62,426 nucleotides of DNA. It comes from Nonomuraea turkmeniaca. GTDB lineage: Bacteria; Actinomycetota; Actinomycetes; Streptosporangiales; Streptosporangiaceae. Positions 42,627 to 51,189 of this stretch are shown here, one piece after another. The number at the start of each line of letters is the position of its first letter. The first letter of the stretch is position 1. Position numbers and translations under genes: made by a program. The stretch covers positions 1-62,426 of the forward strand of contig NZ_VCKY01000030.1 in the NCBI RefSeq assembly GCF_005889735.1. The letters are read 5' to 3'. The notes under the pieces were generated by a model, which had not been told where the DNA came from, did not search any database, and saw only the letters and a program-made list of their open reading frames with translations.

Positions 42627-43196
42627 ATGTCCACGAATACGAATAAGCCGTCGGCGAAGAAGACGGCGATGCGACAAACTCTTTCCGCGGTTGCTTTGCT
42701 GCTTGCCGTCGGAACGGCGGGTTGCGCCCGTCATCATGACCCAACGGTGGCGACCGCCGGCTCCGGCGAGCCCAAGGCCGGCGCCAGCGCGGCGGCGGGA
42801 AACGACCAAACCTCGGCGCTGAAATTCTCGCAGTGCATGCGCGATCAGGGCCTCACGTGGTTCCCCGACCCCGATGCCGAGGGCAATCTAGGGGTGCACG
42901 CCCCCGACGGCGTCGACCAGAGCAAGGTTGATAAAGCGGAGGAGGCGTGCAAGGCGTACTCCCCCTGGAGGGGCCGGCAAGGCCAGCAGATCAGCGCAGA
43001 GGATCTCAATAAGCTGCGGAAGGTGTCGCAGTGCATGCGGGACCACGGATTCGCGAAGTATCCCGACCCCGACGCGAATGGCTCCATCAAAATCGACTCC
43101 GAAGCCGGTTTCAAGCCCGACGACCCGGCCTTCCAGAAGGCGCGGCAGGAGTGCGATAAGTACATGCCGGCTCCGCAGGGCAAGGGAAACTCTTGA
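42627..43196 (+). CDS. Lipoprotein with duplicated QCMRD motif
   Basis: The 189-residue protein has a signal region (AVALLLAVGTAGC) with a probable lipidated Cys near residue 33. The body has two copies of FSQCMRDQGLTWFPDPD / VSQCMRDHGFAKYPDPDANG, each followed by another Cys (EEACKAY, ARQECDKY). An internal ATG at residue 15 gives a shorter signal peptide. Stop overlaps the start of the MacA-like gene (TGATG), so it belongs to the exporter operon. It may be a periplasmic-side accessory or substrate-binding component. Confidence 0.75.
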   Translation: MSTNTNKPSAKKTAMRQTLSAVALLLAVGTAGCARHHDPTVATAGSGEPKAGASAAAGNDQTSALKFSQCMRDQGLTWFPDPDAEGNLGVHAPDGVDQSKVDKAEEACKAYSPWRGRQGQQISAEDLNKLRKVSQCMRDHGFAKYPDPDANGSIKIDSEAGFKPDDPAFQKARQECDKYMPAPQGKGNS

Positions 43197-44248
43197 TGGG
43201 TGCACGACGCACCACGGGCGTGGTCGCCGGCGTGCTCTCGGCCGGTGCCGTGGCCGCCGCGATCACGGTCTTCAACCTACCGGTGGCGGAGGAAAGCCCC
43301 AGCTCCGCCAATAGCACGCCGGTGTCCACTGTCGAGATCGCCAAGCTGACGCTGGTGGACCGGGAGAACCACGACGGCACGCTCGGCCACGGCGACACCA
43401 CGTCGATCTCGTCGCGCGGCGACGGCACCGTGACCCGGCTGCCCGCGGAGGGCGCGACGGTCACCCGCGGCAAGGCGATCTACCACCTCGACAACAAGCC
43501 GGTCACTCTGCTCTACGGCTCGCTCCCCGCCTATCGCACGCTCTCGACGGGCGTCAAGGGCGCCGACGTCAAGCAGTTCGAGCAGAACCTCCGGGCGCTC
43601 GGCTACCGCGGCTTCACTGTCGACAGCACCTACAGCTGGGCGACCGCCTCTGCGGTCAAACACTGGCAGGACGACCTCGGTCTGACCGAGATCGGCGCGG
43701 TGGATCCCAGCCAGATCGTGTACGCCGCCGGCGCGGTGCGCGTTGACTCGCTGAGTACGCAGGTGGGGACCGTGGTCGGGCCCGGCGCCACCGTGGCGAA
43801 GGTCACCGGCACCTCTCCGCTGGCCACGGTCAGACTGGATACGAGCTCGGGGCGGCTCGCCAAGAAGGGCGCCACGGTGCAGGTCACGCTTCCCAACGGG
43901 AAGATCGCCCCAGGCAAGATCATCAAGGTCGCCACGGTCGTGAGCCAGGGCGAGAACGGCGAAGCGGACACCACCAGGATCCAGGTGACGATCCGCTTCA
44001 CCTCGGCGGTCAAGAGCATGGGCGCGGCTGCCGTCACCGTCGCTTTCACCGCCGGCGAGCGGCCGAACGTGCTGGCCGTTCCGGTGGCTGCGCTGCTCGC
44101 GCTCGCGGAGGGCGGATACGGGGTGCAGATCGTCGACGGAAGCACCACGCGAATCGTGGCGGTGGAGACCGGGCTCTTCGCCGACGGCAAGGTGGAGATC
44201 ACCGGAAACGGGCTGCAGGCCGGCATGAAGGTGGCGGTGCCGTCGTGA
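43196..44248 (+). CDS. Efflux adaptor, MacA/HlyD-like with peptidoglycan-binding domain
   Basis: The 350-residue membrane-anchored protein has an N-terminal helix (VVAGVLSAGAVAAAITVF), a lipoyl-like segment (GTVTRLPAEGATVTRGKAIYHLDN), a peptidoglycan-binding insert (LSTGVKGADVKQFEQNLRALGY), and beta-barrel domains. The protein pairs with MacB-type ABC systems in Gram-positive bacteria. ATG 43196 overlaps the lipoprotein stop. Its stop overlaps the ATPase start (GTGA). Confidence 0.8.
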   Translation: MGARRTTGVVAGVLSAGAVAAAITVFNLPVAEESPSSANSTPVSTVEIAKLTLVDRENHDGTLGHGDTTSISSRGDGTVTRLPAEGATVTRGKAIYHLDNKPVTLLYGSLPAYRTLSTGVKGADVKQFEQNLRALGYRGFTVDSTYSWATASAVKHWQDDLGLTEIGAVDPSQIVYAAGAVRVDSLSTQVGTVVGPGATVAKVTGTSPLATVRLDTSSGRLAKKGATVQVTLPNGKIAPGKIIKVATVVSQGENGEADTTRIQVTIRFTSAVKSMGAAAVTVAFTAGERPNVLAVPVAALLALAEGGYGVQIVDGSTTRIVAVETGLFADGKVEITGNGLQAGMKVAVPS

Positions 44249-45033
44249 ATCCCCCCGAAACCGTCGCGAATCCCCTCGAAACCGTCGTGAATCCCCCCGA
44301 AACCGTCGCGAATCCCCTCGAAACCGTCGCGAATCCCCTCGAAACCGTCGTGACCGCCCCGGACACCCTCGTCGGCCACCCGGTGATCGAGCTCGCCGGT
44401 GTCACCAAGACCTACCCCGGCGGGGTCACCGCGCTGCGCTCGGTCGACCTGGTCGTCGACTACGGCGAGTTGCTGGCGATCGTCGGGCCGTCGGGCTCGG
44501 GCAAGTCCACGATGCTGAACCTGGTCGGCACGCTGGACCGGCCGTCGCAGGGCACCGTGCGAATCGACGGGCACGACGTGGCGTCGCTGTCCGACCGGCA
44601 GCTCTCCGCGCTGCGCGCCAGGCGTATCGGCTTCGTCTTCCAACAGTTCCACCTCGCACCGGGGCGGGACGCGCTGGGCAACGTCGCCGACGGCCTGCTC
44701 TACACCGGCGTCGGCAAGCGGGAACGCGAGCAGCGCGCCGAGGCCGCGCTGGTGCGGGTCGGCCTGGGCGAGCGGCTCACCCACCGCCCGTACCAGCTCT
44801 CCGGCGGCGAGCGCCAGCGGGTGGCCATCGCCCGCGCGGTCGCTGGCGACCCGCCGCTACTGCTCGCGGACGAGCCGACCGGCAACCTCGACTCGGTCTC
44901 CGGCGCCGGGGTGATGGATCTGCTGCGCGAGCTTAACGAGGCGGGCACGACGATCCTGGTCATCACGCATGACCGCGAAATCGCGGACAGCCTGCCGCGG
45001 CAGGTGCCGATGCGCGACGGGCAGGTGATCTGA
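44245..45033 (+). CDS. ABC transporter ATPase, MacB/LolD-like, with repeat-derived N-terminus
   Basis: Residues 45-262 form a normal ATPase: Walker A GPSGSGKST, signature QLSGGERQRVAIARA, Walker B LLLADEPTGNLD, switch ITHD. Residues 2-36 are five copies of the heptapeptide NPxETVx encoded by a 21-bp tandem repeat. Usual family members lack this segment and begin near VIELAGVTKTY; a later start is conceivable but no good site is seen. Works with the FtsX-like permease downstream and the MacA-like adaptor upstream. Confidence 0.85.
   Translation: MNPPETVANPLETVVNPPETVANPLETVANPLETVVTAPDTLVGHPVIELAGVTKTYPGGVTALRSVDLVVDYGELLAIVGPSGSGKSTMLNLVGTLDRPSQGTVRIDGHDVASLSDRQLSALRARRIGFVFQQFHLAPGRDALGNVADGLLYTGVGKREREQRAEAALVRVGLGERLTHRPYQLSGGERQRVAIARAVAGDPPLLLADEPTGNLDSVSGAGVMDLLRELNEAGTTILVITHDREIADSLPRQVPMRDGQVI
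44247..44351 (+). repeat. Five tandem 21-bp repeats in the start of the ATPase gene
   Basis: Five consecutive units of the type GAATCCCC(C/T)CGAAACC + GTCG(C/T), starting one base before the adaptor's stop codon ends. The unit length is a multiple of three, so copy number changes keep the frame. Confidence 0.9.
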
Positions 45034-45034
45034 G

Positions 45035-46216
45035 ATGTCGCTGCGGCCCGCCCGGCTGCGCCTGTCGGACCTGGCCCGGCTCGGCGGATACGGCCTGCGC
45101 TCACGCCCGCTGCGCGCCGTGCTGTCGGCGCTGGGCATCGCGATCGGCATCGCGGCGATGACCGCGGTGGTCGGCATCTCCGCCTCCAGCCGCGCCGACC
45201 TCGACCAGGAGCTCGCGCAACTCGGCACCAACATGCTGACCGTGTCTCCCGGCAACACGATGTTCGGCAAGCAGGCCACGCTGCCCGACGAGTCGGTCGC
45301 GATGATCAAGCGGATCGGCCCGGTGCAGTCGGCCACCGCGACCGGCATGCTCAGTGACACGTACGCCTATCGCAACGACCGGATCCCGGCGGCGCAGTCC
45401 GGCGGCCTGTCCGTGCTCGCGGCCAAGCTCGACCTGCTCAAGACGGTCGGCGGCACGCTCGACCATGGCGCCTGGCTCAACGCGGCGACCGACCGGTATC
45501 CGGCGGTGGTGCTCGGCGCGACGGCGGCCGAGCGGCTCGGGAACGTGCCCGCCGTCTACATCGGTGGCCGATGGTGGGTCGTGGTCGGGGTGTTGCAGAA
45601 CGTGCTGCTCGCGCCGGAGCTCGACTCGGCGGTGCTCATGGGATGGCCGGCGGCCACGACGTACCTGGGCTTTGACGGGCATCCGACGACGGTCTACACG
45701 CGGTCGGTGGAGTCGCGGGTGGAGGCGGTGCGTGCGGTGCTCGCACCCACGGCCAACCCGTCGGCGCCGGGCGCGGTGCAGGTGTCGAAGCCGTCCGACG
45801 CGCTGGCCGCGCGCCGGGCCACGAACGCGGCCTTTGACGCATTGCTGCTCGGGTTGGGCGGGGTCGCGCTGCTCGTGGGCGGGATCGGCGTCGCCAACAC
45901 GATGGTGATCTCGGTGCTGGAAAGGCGCTCGGAGATCGGCCTGCGCAGATCGCAGGGCGCCACAAAGGGCCAGGTCCGTACGCAGTTCGTCGCGGAGTCG
46001 CTGCTCCTGTCGCTGCTCGGCGGCGCGTTCGGAGCGCTGCTCGGCTATCTGGTGACCGGAATGTACGCCACGACGCAGAAGTGGCCCACGGTCGTGCCGC
46101 TGTGGGTCCTCGCGGGTGGCGTCGGCGCGACGGTGGTGATCGGCGCGATCGCGGGCCTGTACCCGGCGATCCGCGCGGCCCGCCTGTCACCCACGGAGGC
46201 CTTGGCGGCGACCTGA
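45035..46216 (+). CDS. FtsX-like ABC permease, MacB type
   Basis: The 393-residue permease has one N-terminal helix (AVLSALGIAIGIAAMTAVVGI), a large extracellular MacB periplasmic core domain, then three C-terminal helices (LLLGLGGVALLVGGIGVANTMVI; LLLSLLGGAFGALLGYLVT; WVLAGGVGATVVIGAIAGLYP) and the closing PTEALAA motif. It starts one base after the ATPase stop. Together with adaptor and ATPase it forms an export or peptide-resistance system. Confidence 0.88.
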   Translation: MSLRPARLRLSDLARLGGYGLRSRPLRAVLSALGIAIGIAAMTAVVGISASSRADLDQELAQLGTNMLTVSPGNTMFGKQATLPDESVAMIKRIGPVQSATATGMLSDTYAYRNDRIPAAQSGGLSVLAAKLDLLKTVGGTLDHGAWLNAATDRYPAVVLGATAAERLGNVPAVYIGGRWWVVVGVLQNVLLAPELDSAVLMGWPAATTYLGFDGHPTTVYTRSVESRVEAVRAVLAPTANPSAPGAVQVSKPSDALAARRATNAAFDALLLGLGGVALLVGGIGVANTMVISVLERRSEIGLRRSQGATKGQVRTQFVAESLLLSLLGGAFGALLGYLVTGMYATTQKWPTVVPLWVLAGGVGATVVIGAIAGLYPAIRAARLSPTEALAAT

Positions 46217-46225
46217 CGGGCGTTG

Positions 46226-46256
46226 TTTCGGGGAGGCTCACGGGACCTCCCCGAAA
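46226..46256 (+). terminator. 11-bp hairpin after the exporter operon
   Basis: TTTCGGGGAGG (46226-46236) pairs with CCTCCCCGAAA (46246-46256), 9 bp after the permease stop. Confidence 0.75.
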
Positions 46257-46531
46257 TCGGCTTGCCTTCGGAGGCAATAGATCTCGACCCTCAGAGATCG
46301 ACACACGTGGCGGCTTCAGCCGGTGCGGCGGCAGCCCCTCCACGACCCTCCCACGTCCCGCCGCCGTGCTCATGAACCTCGCGCGGCGAACCGATCCACA
46401 GGTCGCAAGCATTGCTCCACTGTCGGGTCTCAGGACGTGCGCGACGCACCCTCGGGTCGGTGGCCTCCGTACCGCCGCTCCGGACCCTTTATTGATGTGA
46501 GAGATCGTTGAAGGGCTGCTTCACTGCCGAC
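46257..46531. other. Intergenic stretch after the exporter operon
   Basis: No gene, tRNA or clear repeat is seen here between the exporter terminator and the immunity-like gene. Confidence 0.4.
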
Positions 46532-47053
46532 ATGGCCCAAACTCTTGACTTCGTCGTCCGATTCGCCATGAGCGGCCAGGTCGGCCCTTTGCACTGCGGC
46601 ATGCCCTTGCAGGAGATAGAAACCCTGATCGGGCCATTCCACGACCGCCTGCACGACTCCAAGCCTCGCCGATGGCGGCCCCGCCTCTACTTCTGGGACG
46701 ACCTTGAGATCCTGATCTGCCATGGGCTTGTGATCGATATCGGAGTACCCCTGTGGCGTGACAAGGTTGCCCTCCCCACCGCGCTGTCCGGCTGGGAGCG
46801 AGCCGTCCCCGCTGGGCTCAACCTGCCAGACGTCCTTGACGCCCTGGACACGGCTGGATGTGATCGGGAAGAAGCCCCTGGCATCGTCGTAGATGACAAT
46901 GCCCGCGGTATCCGAACCCGCCAGCAAGATGTCCACCTTGTCTTCGGGCCGGAGCGCCGTTCAGGAGCTATGCGTCTACACAAGATCTACAAGTCGGACC
47001 ACCAAGTAGACCAGAACGATCATTCGCCACGGCAAGGGCCGACCATCCGATGA
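46532..47053 (+). CDS. Hypothetical protein, immunity-like
   Basis: The 173-residue protein begins MAQTLDFVVRFAMSGQVGPLHCGMPLQEIETLIGPF, a pattern (short basic region, GPL.CGM....E...LGP) common in actinomycete immunity-like proteins that sit near polymorphic toxins. The central YFWDDLEILICHGLVIDIGV is strand-rich. No toxin is adjacent; the RHS locus is 8 kb away. The 275 bases upstream (46257-46531) contain nothing recognisable. An upstream TTG is in frame. Confidence 0.5.
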   Translation: MAQTLDFVVRFAMSGQVGPLHCGMPLQEIETLIGPFHDRLHDSKPRRWRPRLYFWDDLEILICHGLVIDIGVPLWRDKVALPTALSGWERAVPAGLNLPDVLDALDTAGCDREEAPGIVVDDNARGIRTRQQDVHLVFGPERRSGAMRLHKIYKSDHQVDQNDHSPRQGPTIR

Positions 47054-47097
47054 AGCGACGGGCGACGTAGCAGTCACTGTTGCTGCCACAGCAAATC

Positions 47098-47128
47098 AAA
47101 AAGCCCCGTACGACGATCCGTCCGGGGC
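47098..47128 (-). terminator. Intrinsic terminator of the tRNA Glu-Asp-Phe operon
   Basis: On the minus strand CGGGGC.. stem arms (GCCCCG at 47103, CGGGGC at 47123) are followed by TTTTTGATTTG. It is 22 bp after tRNA-Phe. Confidence 0.75.
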
Positions 47129-47149
47129 GTTCCTGCTGTTCAAAACTGG

Positions 47150-47223
47150 TGGTCAGGGGCAGGGTCGAACTGCCGACCTTCCGCTTTTCAGGCGGACGCT
47201 CGTACCAACTGAGCTACCTGACC
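47150..47223 (-). tRNA. tRNA-Phe (GAA)
   Basis: Cloverleaf read on the minus strand: acceptor GGTCAGG/CCTGACC, D-arm with AGTTGGTA, anticodon loop CTGAAAA (GAA), T-loop TTCGACC, discriminator A. CCA is not encoded. Confidence 0.95.
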
Positions 47224-47228
47224 CAGAG

Positions 47229-47303
47229 CGGTCCTGACGGGACTTGAACCCGCGACCTCCACCTTGACAGGGTGGCGAGCACTCCAAACTGCTCTACAGG
47301 ACC
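47229..47303 (-). tRNA. tRNA-Asp (GTC)
   Basis: Acceptor GGTCCTG/CAGGACC, anticodon loop CTGTCAA (GTC), T-loop TTCAAGT, discriminator G. It is 5 bp from tRNA-Phe. Confidence 0.95.
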
Positions 47304-47392
47304 TTGCGTTTCTTGCTGTTTGCGCTCGCTTAGCTTACCAGCTCTTCGGTGGTCTTCGACCAGCCGTTGTGCGGTGCGCTAAACGCTCGCGG

Positions 47393-47465
47393 TGCCCCCA
47401 ACGGGATTCGAACCCGTGCCGCCGCCTTGAAAGGGCGGTGTCCTAGGCCGCTAGACGATGGGGGC
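47393..47465 (-). tRNA. tRNA-Glu (TTC)
   Basis: Acceptor GCCCCCA/TGGGGGC, anticodon loop CTTTCAA (TTC), T-loop TTCGAAT, discriminator A. Its 5' end directly follows the stop codon of the metallophosphoesterase gene. Confidence 0.95.
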
Positions 47466-49025
47466 TCAGGATTCCCTGTCGCCTTCCGTCGGAGACCTCT
47501 GAAGCATAGGGGACGATTGCCCCTGATGCCAAAGCGGCGGACCGGCGGACGGTGATGCCGTGCCAGTGACCGGTCCCGTTGGCGACGGGGCGTCCGTTGG
47601 CTCTGGAGAAATCATACGTTGTGGGTGGGGCTCCACGTGACGCTGGATGTACACGGACTGCTCCCCCAGCCCGCCCAGCGTGATGTCGTCCCAGGCCTGG
47701 AGGCGCTTGGTCTCCTTGTCGAAGTACAGGACCGAGGCCTGGACCGGGGTGGGCTGGGCGTGTTCGAGGGCGCGGAGGCCGGCGCCGCCGGTGGAGCCCT
47801 GGATGAGCATGCGGGTGCCGGACCGGAGCATGGTCGTTTTGCGCTCGTGGGTGTGGCCGGCGAGGATCATGGGCGCTGCGCCGGTGAAGCCCTTGCCGAC
47901 GTCCGGGTCGTGTACGGCCACCACATCGGCCTTGCCGACCTTGGCGCGGTGGGCGCGGGCGAATCGCGCCAGAGTCGCCGGGTTCGAGTCGACGGGCACC
48001 GACAGGTCCGGGGTGAAGCGGGGATCGCCCAGGCCGTAGATGGACAGGCCGGCCACCGTCTCAGTTCTGTTGTCCAGGACGACGGCGTTCTTCTGCTTCT
48101 CGATGGCTTTCTGGGTGGCCATGGAGTCGTGGTTGCCGCGTACGTACACGTACGGGACCCCGAGGCGGCTGATCTCGTCCATGAACTTGTTCTCGGCCTT
48201 GGTGCCATGGTCGGAAATGTCGCCTGTGTCGACGATCAGGTCCACGGCGAACTGGTCCTTGAGGGAGCGGATGACGTTCCAGGCGATCGGGTTGATGTGG
48301 ATGTCGGAGACGTGGAGGACGCGGATGGTTTTGGGGTCGACGTCGTACAGCGGGAGGGTGGAGACCGTGTCGTAAAGCTTCGAGACGTTCGTCACGAGCT
48401 TGGTGAGCTGCGACCGGTACGACTCGAAGCGCGTCATGATCGACTCCGCGCTGCCCACCAGGGACGGCGCGGCGGCGACCAGACCCGAGTAGCGGGGCTC
48501 CACGAGCGAGTTCGGGCGGAAGGTGACCGCGGCGACCACGCCAGTCCCGGCGAGCGCCACGGAGGCCGCCAGGAGGCCCAGCAGGGCCACGCGCGGGCGC
48601 CTGTAGACCATCAGGACGGCGATCAGCGCGCCGGCGCCTGCGCACAGGAGCGATCGGATGACGAGGTCCCGCACGCCGTCCAGCAGATCGTTCTCGATGA
48701 GCTCGGGCAGCCGGTCGGCCAGGCGCGGATCCTCGATGAAGGCCCTCGCGCGCTCCTGGTCGATGTTCTCGAGTGTGATGCGGAGCCGGAGCGGCGCGTC
48801 ATGCGTGCGGAACGTGAGTGTGCCGAGCGGGCTGGCGTCCACGACCGTCTCGCCGTTCCAGGCCGGTCGGAGGGACATACCAGTCTCGACGGGACCCACC
48901 TGGGCACGTACGGTGCCGCTGAAGAAGATCCCCAGCCACGCACCCGCAGCGGCCACGAGTAGCACGGCCGCCGCGCGCGCCGGCCTGGATCGGAGAATTG
49001 CCGTTGACCTGTGGACGAACTTCAT
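47466..49025 (-). CDS. Membrane-anchored metallophosphoesterase
   Basis: The 519-residue protein has an N-terminal helix (AAAVLLVAAAGAWLGIFFSG), a strand-rich extracellular part, two more helices (about 120-175), and a calcineurin-like phosphoesterase domain with all motifs: DIHINP, DTGDISDHG, GNHDS, VVAVHDPDVG and GHTHERK. The C-terminal tail is Pro/Ser/Thr-rich. Homologues hydrolyse phosphodiesters or nucleotides at the envelope; the substrate is unknown. Its stop codon ends one base before tRNA-Glu, with no space for a separate terminator. Confidence 0.85.
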   Translation of the reverse strand: MKFVHRSTAILRSRPARAAAVLLVAAAGAWLGIFFSGTVRAQVGPVETGMSLRPAWNGETVVDASPLGTLTFRTHDAPLRLRITLENIDQERARAFIEDPRLADRLPELIENDLLDGVRDLVIRSLLCAGAGALIAVLMVYRRPRVALLGLLAASVALAGTGVVAAVTFRPNSLVEPRYSGLVAAAPSLVGSAESIMTRFESYRSQLTKLVTNVSKLYDTVSTLPLYDVDPKTIRVLHVSDIHINPIAWNVIRSLKDQFAVDLIVDTGDISDHGTKAENKFMDEISRLGVPYVYVRGNHDSMATQKAIEKQKNAVVLDNRTETVAGLSIYGLGDPRFTPDLSVPVDSNPATLARFARAHRAKVGKADVVAVHDPDVGKGFTGAAPMILAGHTHERKTTMLRSGTRMLIQGSTGGAGLRALEHAQPTPVQASVLYFDKETKRLQAWDDITLGGLGEQSVYIQRHVEPHPQRMISPEPTDAPSPTGPVTGTASPSAGPPLWHQGQSSPMLQRSPTEGDRES

Positions 49026-49058
49026 ACAGTTTCTTGCTTACCTGACCGTAGGGGCAGA

Positions 49059-49409
49059 ATGGCAAGTGTGATCGAGGTATCGCGGGAGAAGTTCGAGGAA
49101 CTCGTGGCCGAGGCATTGGACACGATTCCCGCCGATCTCACGGCAGCCATGAGCAATGTCGTCGTCGTCGTGGTCGATGATCCGCCGGAGCCCCACCTGC
49201 TCGGCCTGTACACCGGTGTCCCCCTCACGGAACGCGGCGACTGGTACTCAGGAGTCCTGCCCGACACCATCGAGATCTACCGCAATCCCATATGCCAAAT
49301 TTGCGAATCCGAGGAAGACGTGATCGACGAGGTGCGCATCACGGTCGTCCACGAGGTCGGGCACCACTTCGGGATCGACGACGCCAGGCTCCACGAGCTG
49401 GGGTGGTAA
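49059..49409 (+). CDS. Small metallopeptidase (zincin-like)
   Basis: A 116-residue protein with the zinc motif HEVGHHFGID near residues 103-112 and the preceding EEDVIDEVRITVV. It belongs to the metallopeptidase family once called DUF1025, found near tRNA or ribosome genes in actinobacteria; the physiological substrate is unknown. ATG 49059 is preferred over 49011. It is divergent from the phosphoesterase gene, with 33 bp between starts. Confidence 0.8.
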   Translation: MASVIEVSREKFEELVAEALDTIPADLTAAMSNVVVVVVDDPPEPHLLGLYTGVPLTERGDWYSGVLPDTIEIYRNPICQICESEEDVIDEVRITVVHEVGHHFGIDDARLHELGW

Positions 49410-49485
49410 CCCTTTGCTTTTGGTTGGCTTCTTTGGGTTGCGGCTGACCAAGTGATCGGGCACCTTAGGTGACATAGCGAACACT

Positions 49486-50799
49486 GTGAGTCAGGCACAT
49501 CGGAGTCCAATGGGGGCCATGCGGGCGCGACGGGCGCCGGGACGACATCGACGTGCGGACGCACCACAAGCCACCTATCGAGAAGTCATCGCGATCAGGG
49601 AGTTCCGGGCACTCTGGTACGGCCAGGGCCTGTCACTCCTCGGCGACCAGCTCGCACAGGTCGCGCTCGCCGTGCTGGTCTACAACCGCACACAATCGCC
49701 GCTCGCCACGGCGGGCGTGTACGCGTTGACGTACCTCCCGTCGATCGTCGGCGGGCCGCTGCTGGCGGGCCTCGCGGACCGGTTCGCGCGCCGGGCCGTC
49801 ATGCTGACCTGCGATCTCATCCGGGCCGGGCTGGTGGCCGCGATGGCGGTGCCCGGTCTGCCGTTCTGGGCGCTGTGTTCGCTGGTGTTCGTCGTGGTGC
49901 TGCTCAGCGCGCCGTTCTCGGCCGCGCGGGCCGCACTGGTGCCCGAAATCCTGGAAGGCGACAGGTACGTCATCGGCTCGGCCCTCCAGAACATGACGAA
50001 CCAGGCCGTTCAGATGCTCGGTTTCGCGGCGGGCGGAGCGCTCATCGCCACCATGGGCCCGTACCGGGCGCTGGCCATCAACGCGGCGACGTTCCTCGGC
50101 TCCGCGTTGATCCTGATCTCCGGCGTGCGCCGCCGCCCCGCCGCCAACGGCGAGTCGAAGCCCTCCATGTGGACCATGACCAGGGCGGGGGCCAAGCTGG
50201 TCTTCGGGTCGAGGAAGCTCCGGACGCTGGTCCTGTTCGCCTGGTTGTGCGGCTTCTACGTGCTGCCCGAAGGCATCGCCGTGCCGTACGCGGCCACGTT
50301 CGACACAGGCACGCTGCCGGTCCCCGTGATCACCGGGCTGTTGATGGCGGCGATGCCGACCGGGACGGTGGTGGGGGCGTTCCTTTTCAGCAGGTTCGTG
50401 TCACCGCCGCGGCGGCTCCGGCTCATGGGCTGGATGGCCATGCTGAGCTGCGCGCCCCTGGTCGTGACCGCCATGCGACCGCCGCTGGCCGTGGTGCTGG
50501 CGGCGTGGGTTCTGTCGGGGATCGGCGGGGCTTACCAGCTCGCGGCCAATGCCGCCTTCGTCCAGTCCGTTCCGCCCGAACGTCGCGCCCAGGCGTTCGG
50601 GATCGTGCAGTCGGGGCTGATGGCCGTACAGGGGATCGGGATCCTGGTTGGTGGGTTCGCGGCGGAGAGACTCGGCCCTGAGCCGGTGGTCGCGCTGGCC
50701 GGGATCACCGGGGTCACCTGCGCGGCCGTGCTCGCCATGATCTGGACCGAGTCTCGGGGTGAAAGGACCGCCCGGGTGCGTGCCCAGGCCGCGGCCTGA
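49486..50799 (+). CDS. MFS transporter
   Basis: The 437-residue protein has 12 predicted helices in two halves and the loop 2-3 motif LAGLADRFARRAVML. It resembles the enterobactin exporter (EntS)/macrolide-efflux type MFS (FRALWYGQGLSLLGDQLAQVALAVLVY at the start). Likely a drug or metabolite exporter. The GTG at 49486 gives a 35-residue basic cytoplasmic N-terminus. Converges with the PspC gene with adjacent stop codons. Confidence 0.85.
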   Translation: MSQAHRSPMGAMRARRAPGRHRRADAPQATYREVIAIREFRALWYGQGLSLLGDQLAQVALAVLVYNRTQSPLATAGVYALTYLPSIVGGPLLAGLADRFARRAVMLTCDLIRAGLVAAMAVPGLPFWALCSLVFVVVLLSAPFSAARAALVPEILEGDRYVIGSALQNMTNQAVQMLGFAAGGALIATMGPYRALAINAATFLGSALILISGVRRRPAANGESKPSMWTMTRAGAKLVFGSRKLRTLVLFAWLCGFYVLPEGIAVPYAATFDTGTLPVPVITGLLMAAMPTGTVVGAFLFSRFVSPPRRLRLMGWMAMLSCAPLVVTAMRPPLAVVLAAWVLSGIGGAYQLAANAAFVQSVPPERRAQAFGIVQSGLMAVQGIGILVGGFAAERLGPEPVVALAGITGVTCAAVLAMIWTESRGERTARVRAQAAA

Positions 50800-51096
50800 T
50801 CACGGCTGGGGCTTGTGCTCGCCGCTCCAGTCGGTGTTCGTACCGCGGTTCTGCTGCTTGCTGATCAGGTCCTGCACGATCGAGGTGTCGCTGTGCTCGT
50901 CCGGCATGAGGAGCCACCCGATCGCGTAGACGCCGACGCCCAGGCCGCCGAACAGCGTGGCGATCGCCAGTGCGATGCGGATCATGTTCGCGTCGATCCC
51001 GACGTACTCCCCGATGCCGGAGCAGACGCCCGCGACGATCCGGCCCTTCTGGGTACGGCGGAGTTTCTTGACGTTGTGCTCGTGGTATTCGCTCAT
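50800..51096 (-). CDS. PspC domain protein
   Basis: The 98-residue protein has a PspC domain: KKLRRTQKGRIVAGVCSGIGEYVGIDANMIRIALAIATLFGGLGVGVYAIGWLLMP contains one or two membrane helices. A charged, Gln-rich tail follows. PspC proteins act in envelope stress responses. Single gene, divergent from the acyl-CoA dehydrogenase. Confidence 0.88.
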   Translation of the reverse strand: MSEYHEHNVKKLRRTQKGRIVAGVCSGIGEYVGIDANMIRIALAIATLFGGLGVGVYAIGWLLMPDEHSDTSIVQDLISKQQNRGTNTDWSGEHKPQP

Positions 51097-51189
51097 GTCT
51101 CAAGACTGCCCGCGTACCCGGTGTTAGCACATCGGGATTCCCCCTGGTAGAACCCTGGTAACCCCTTACGTGTAAGGAGAGGATCCGCG

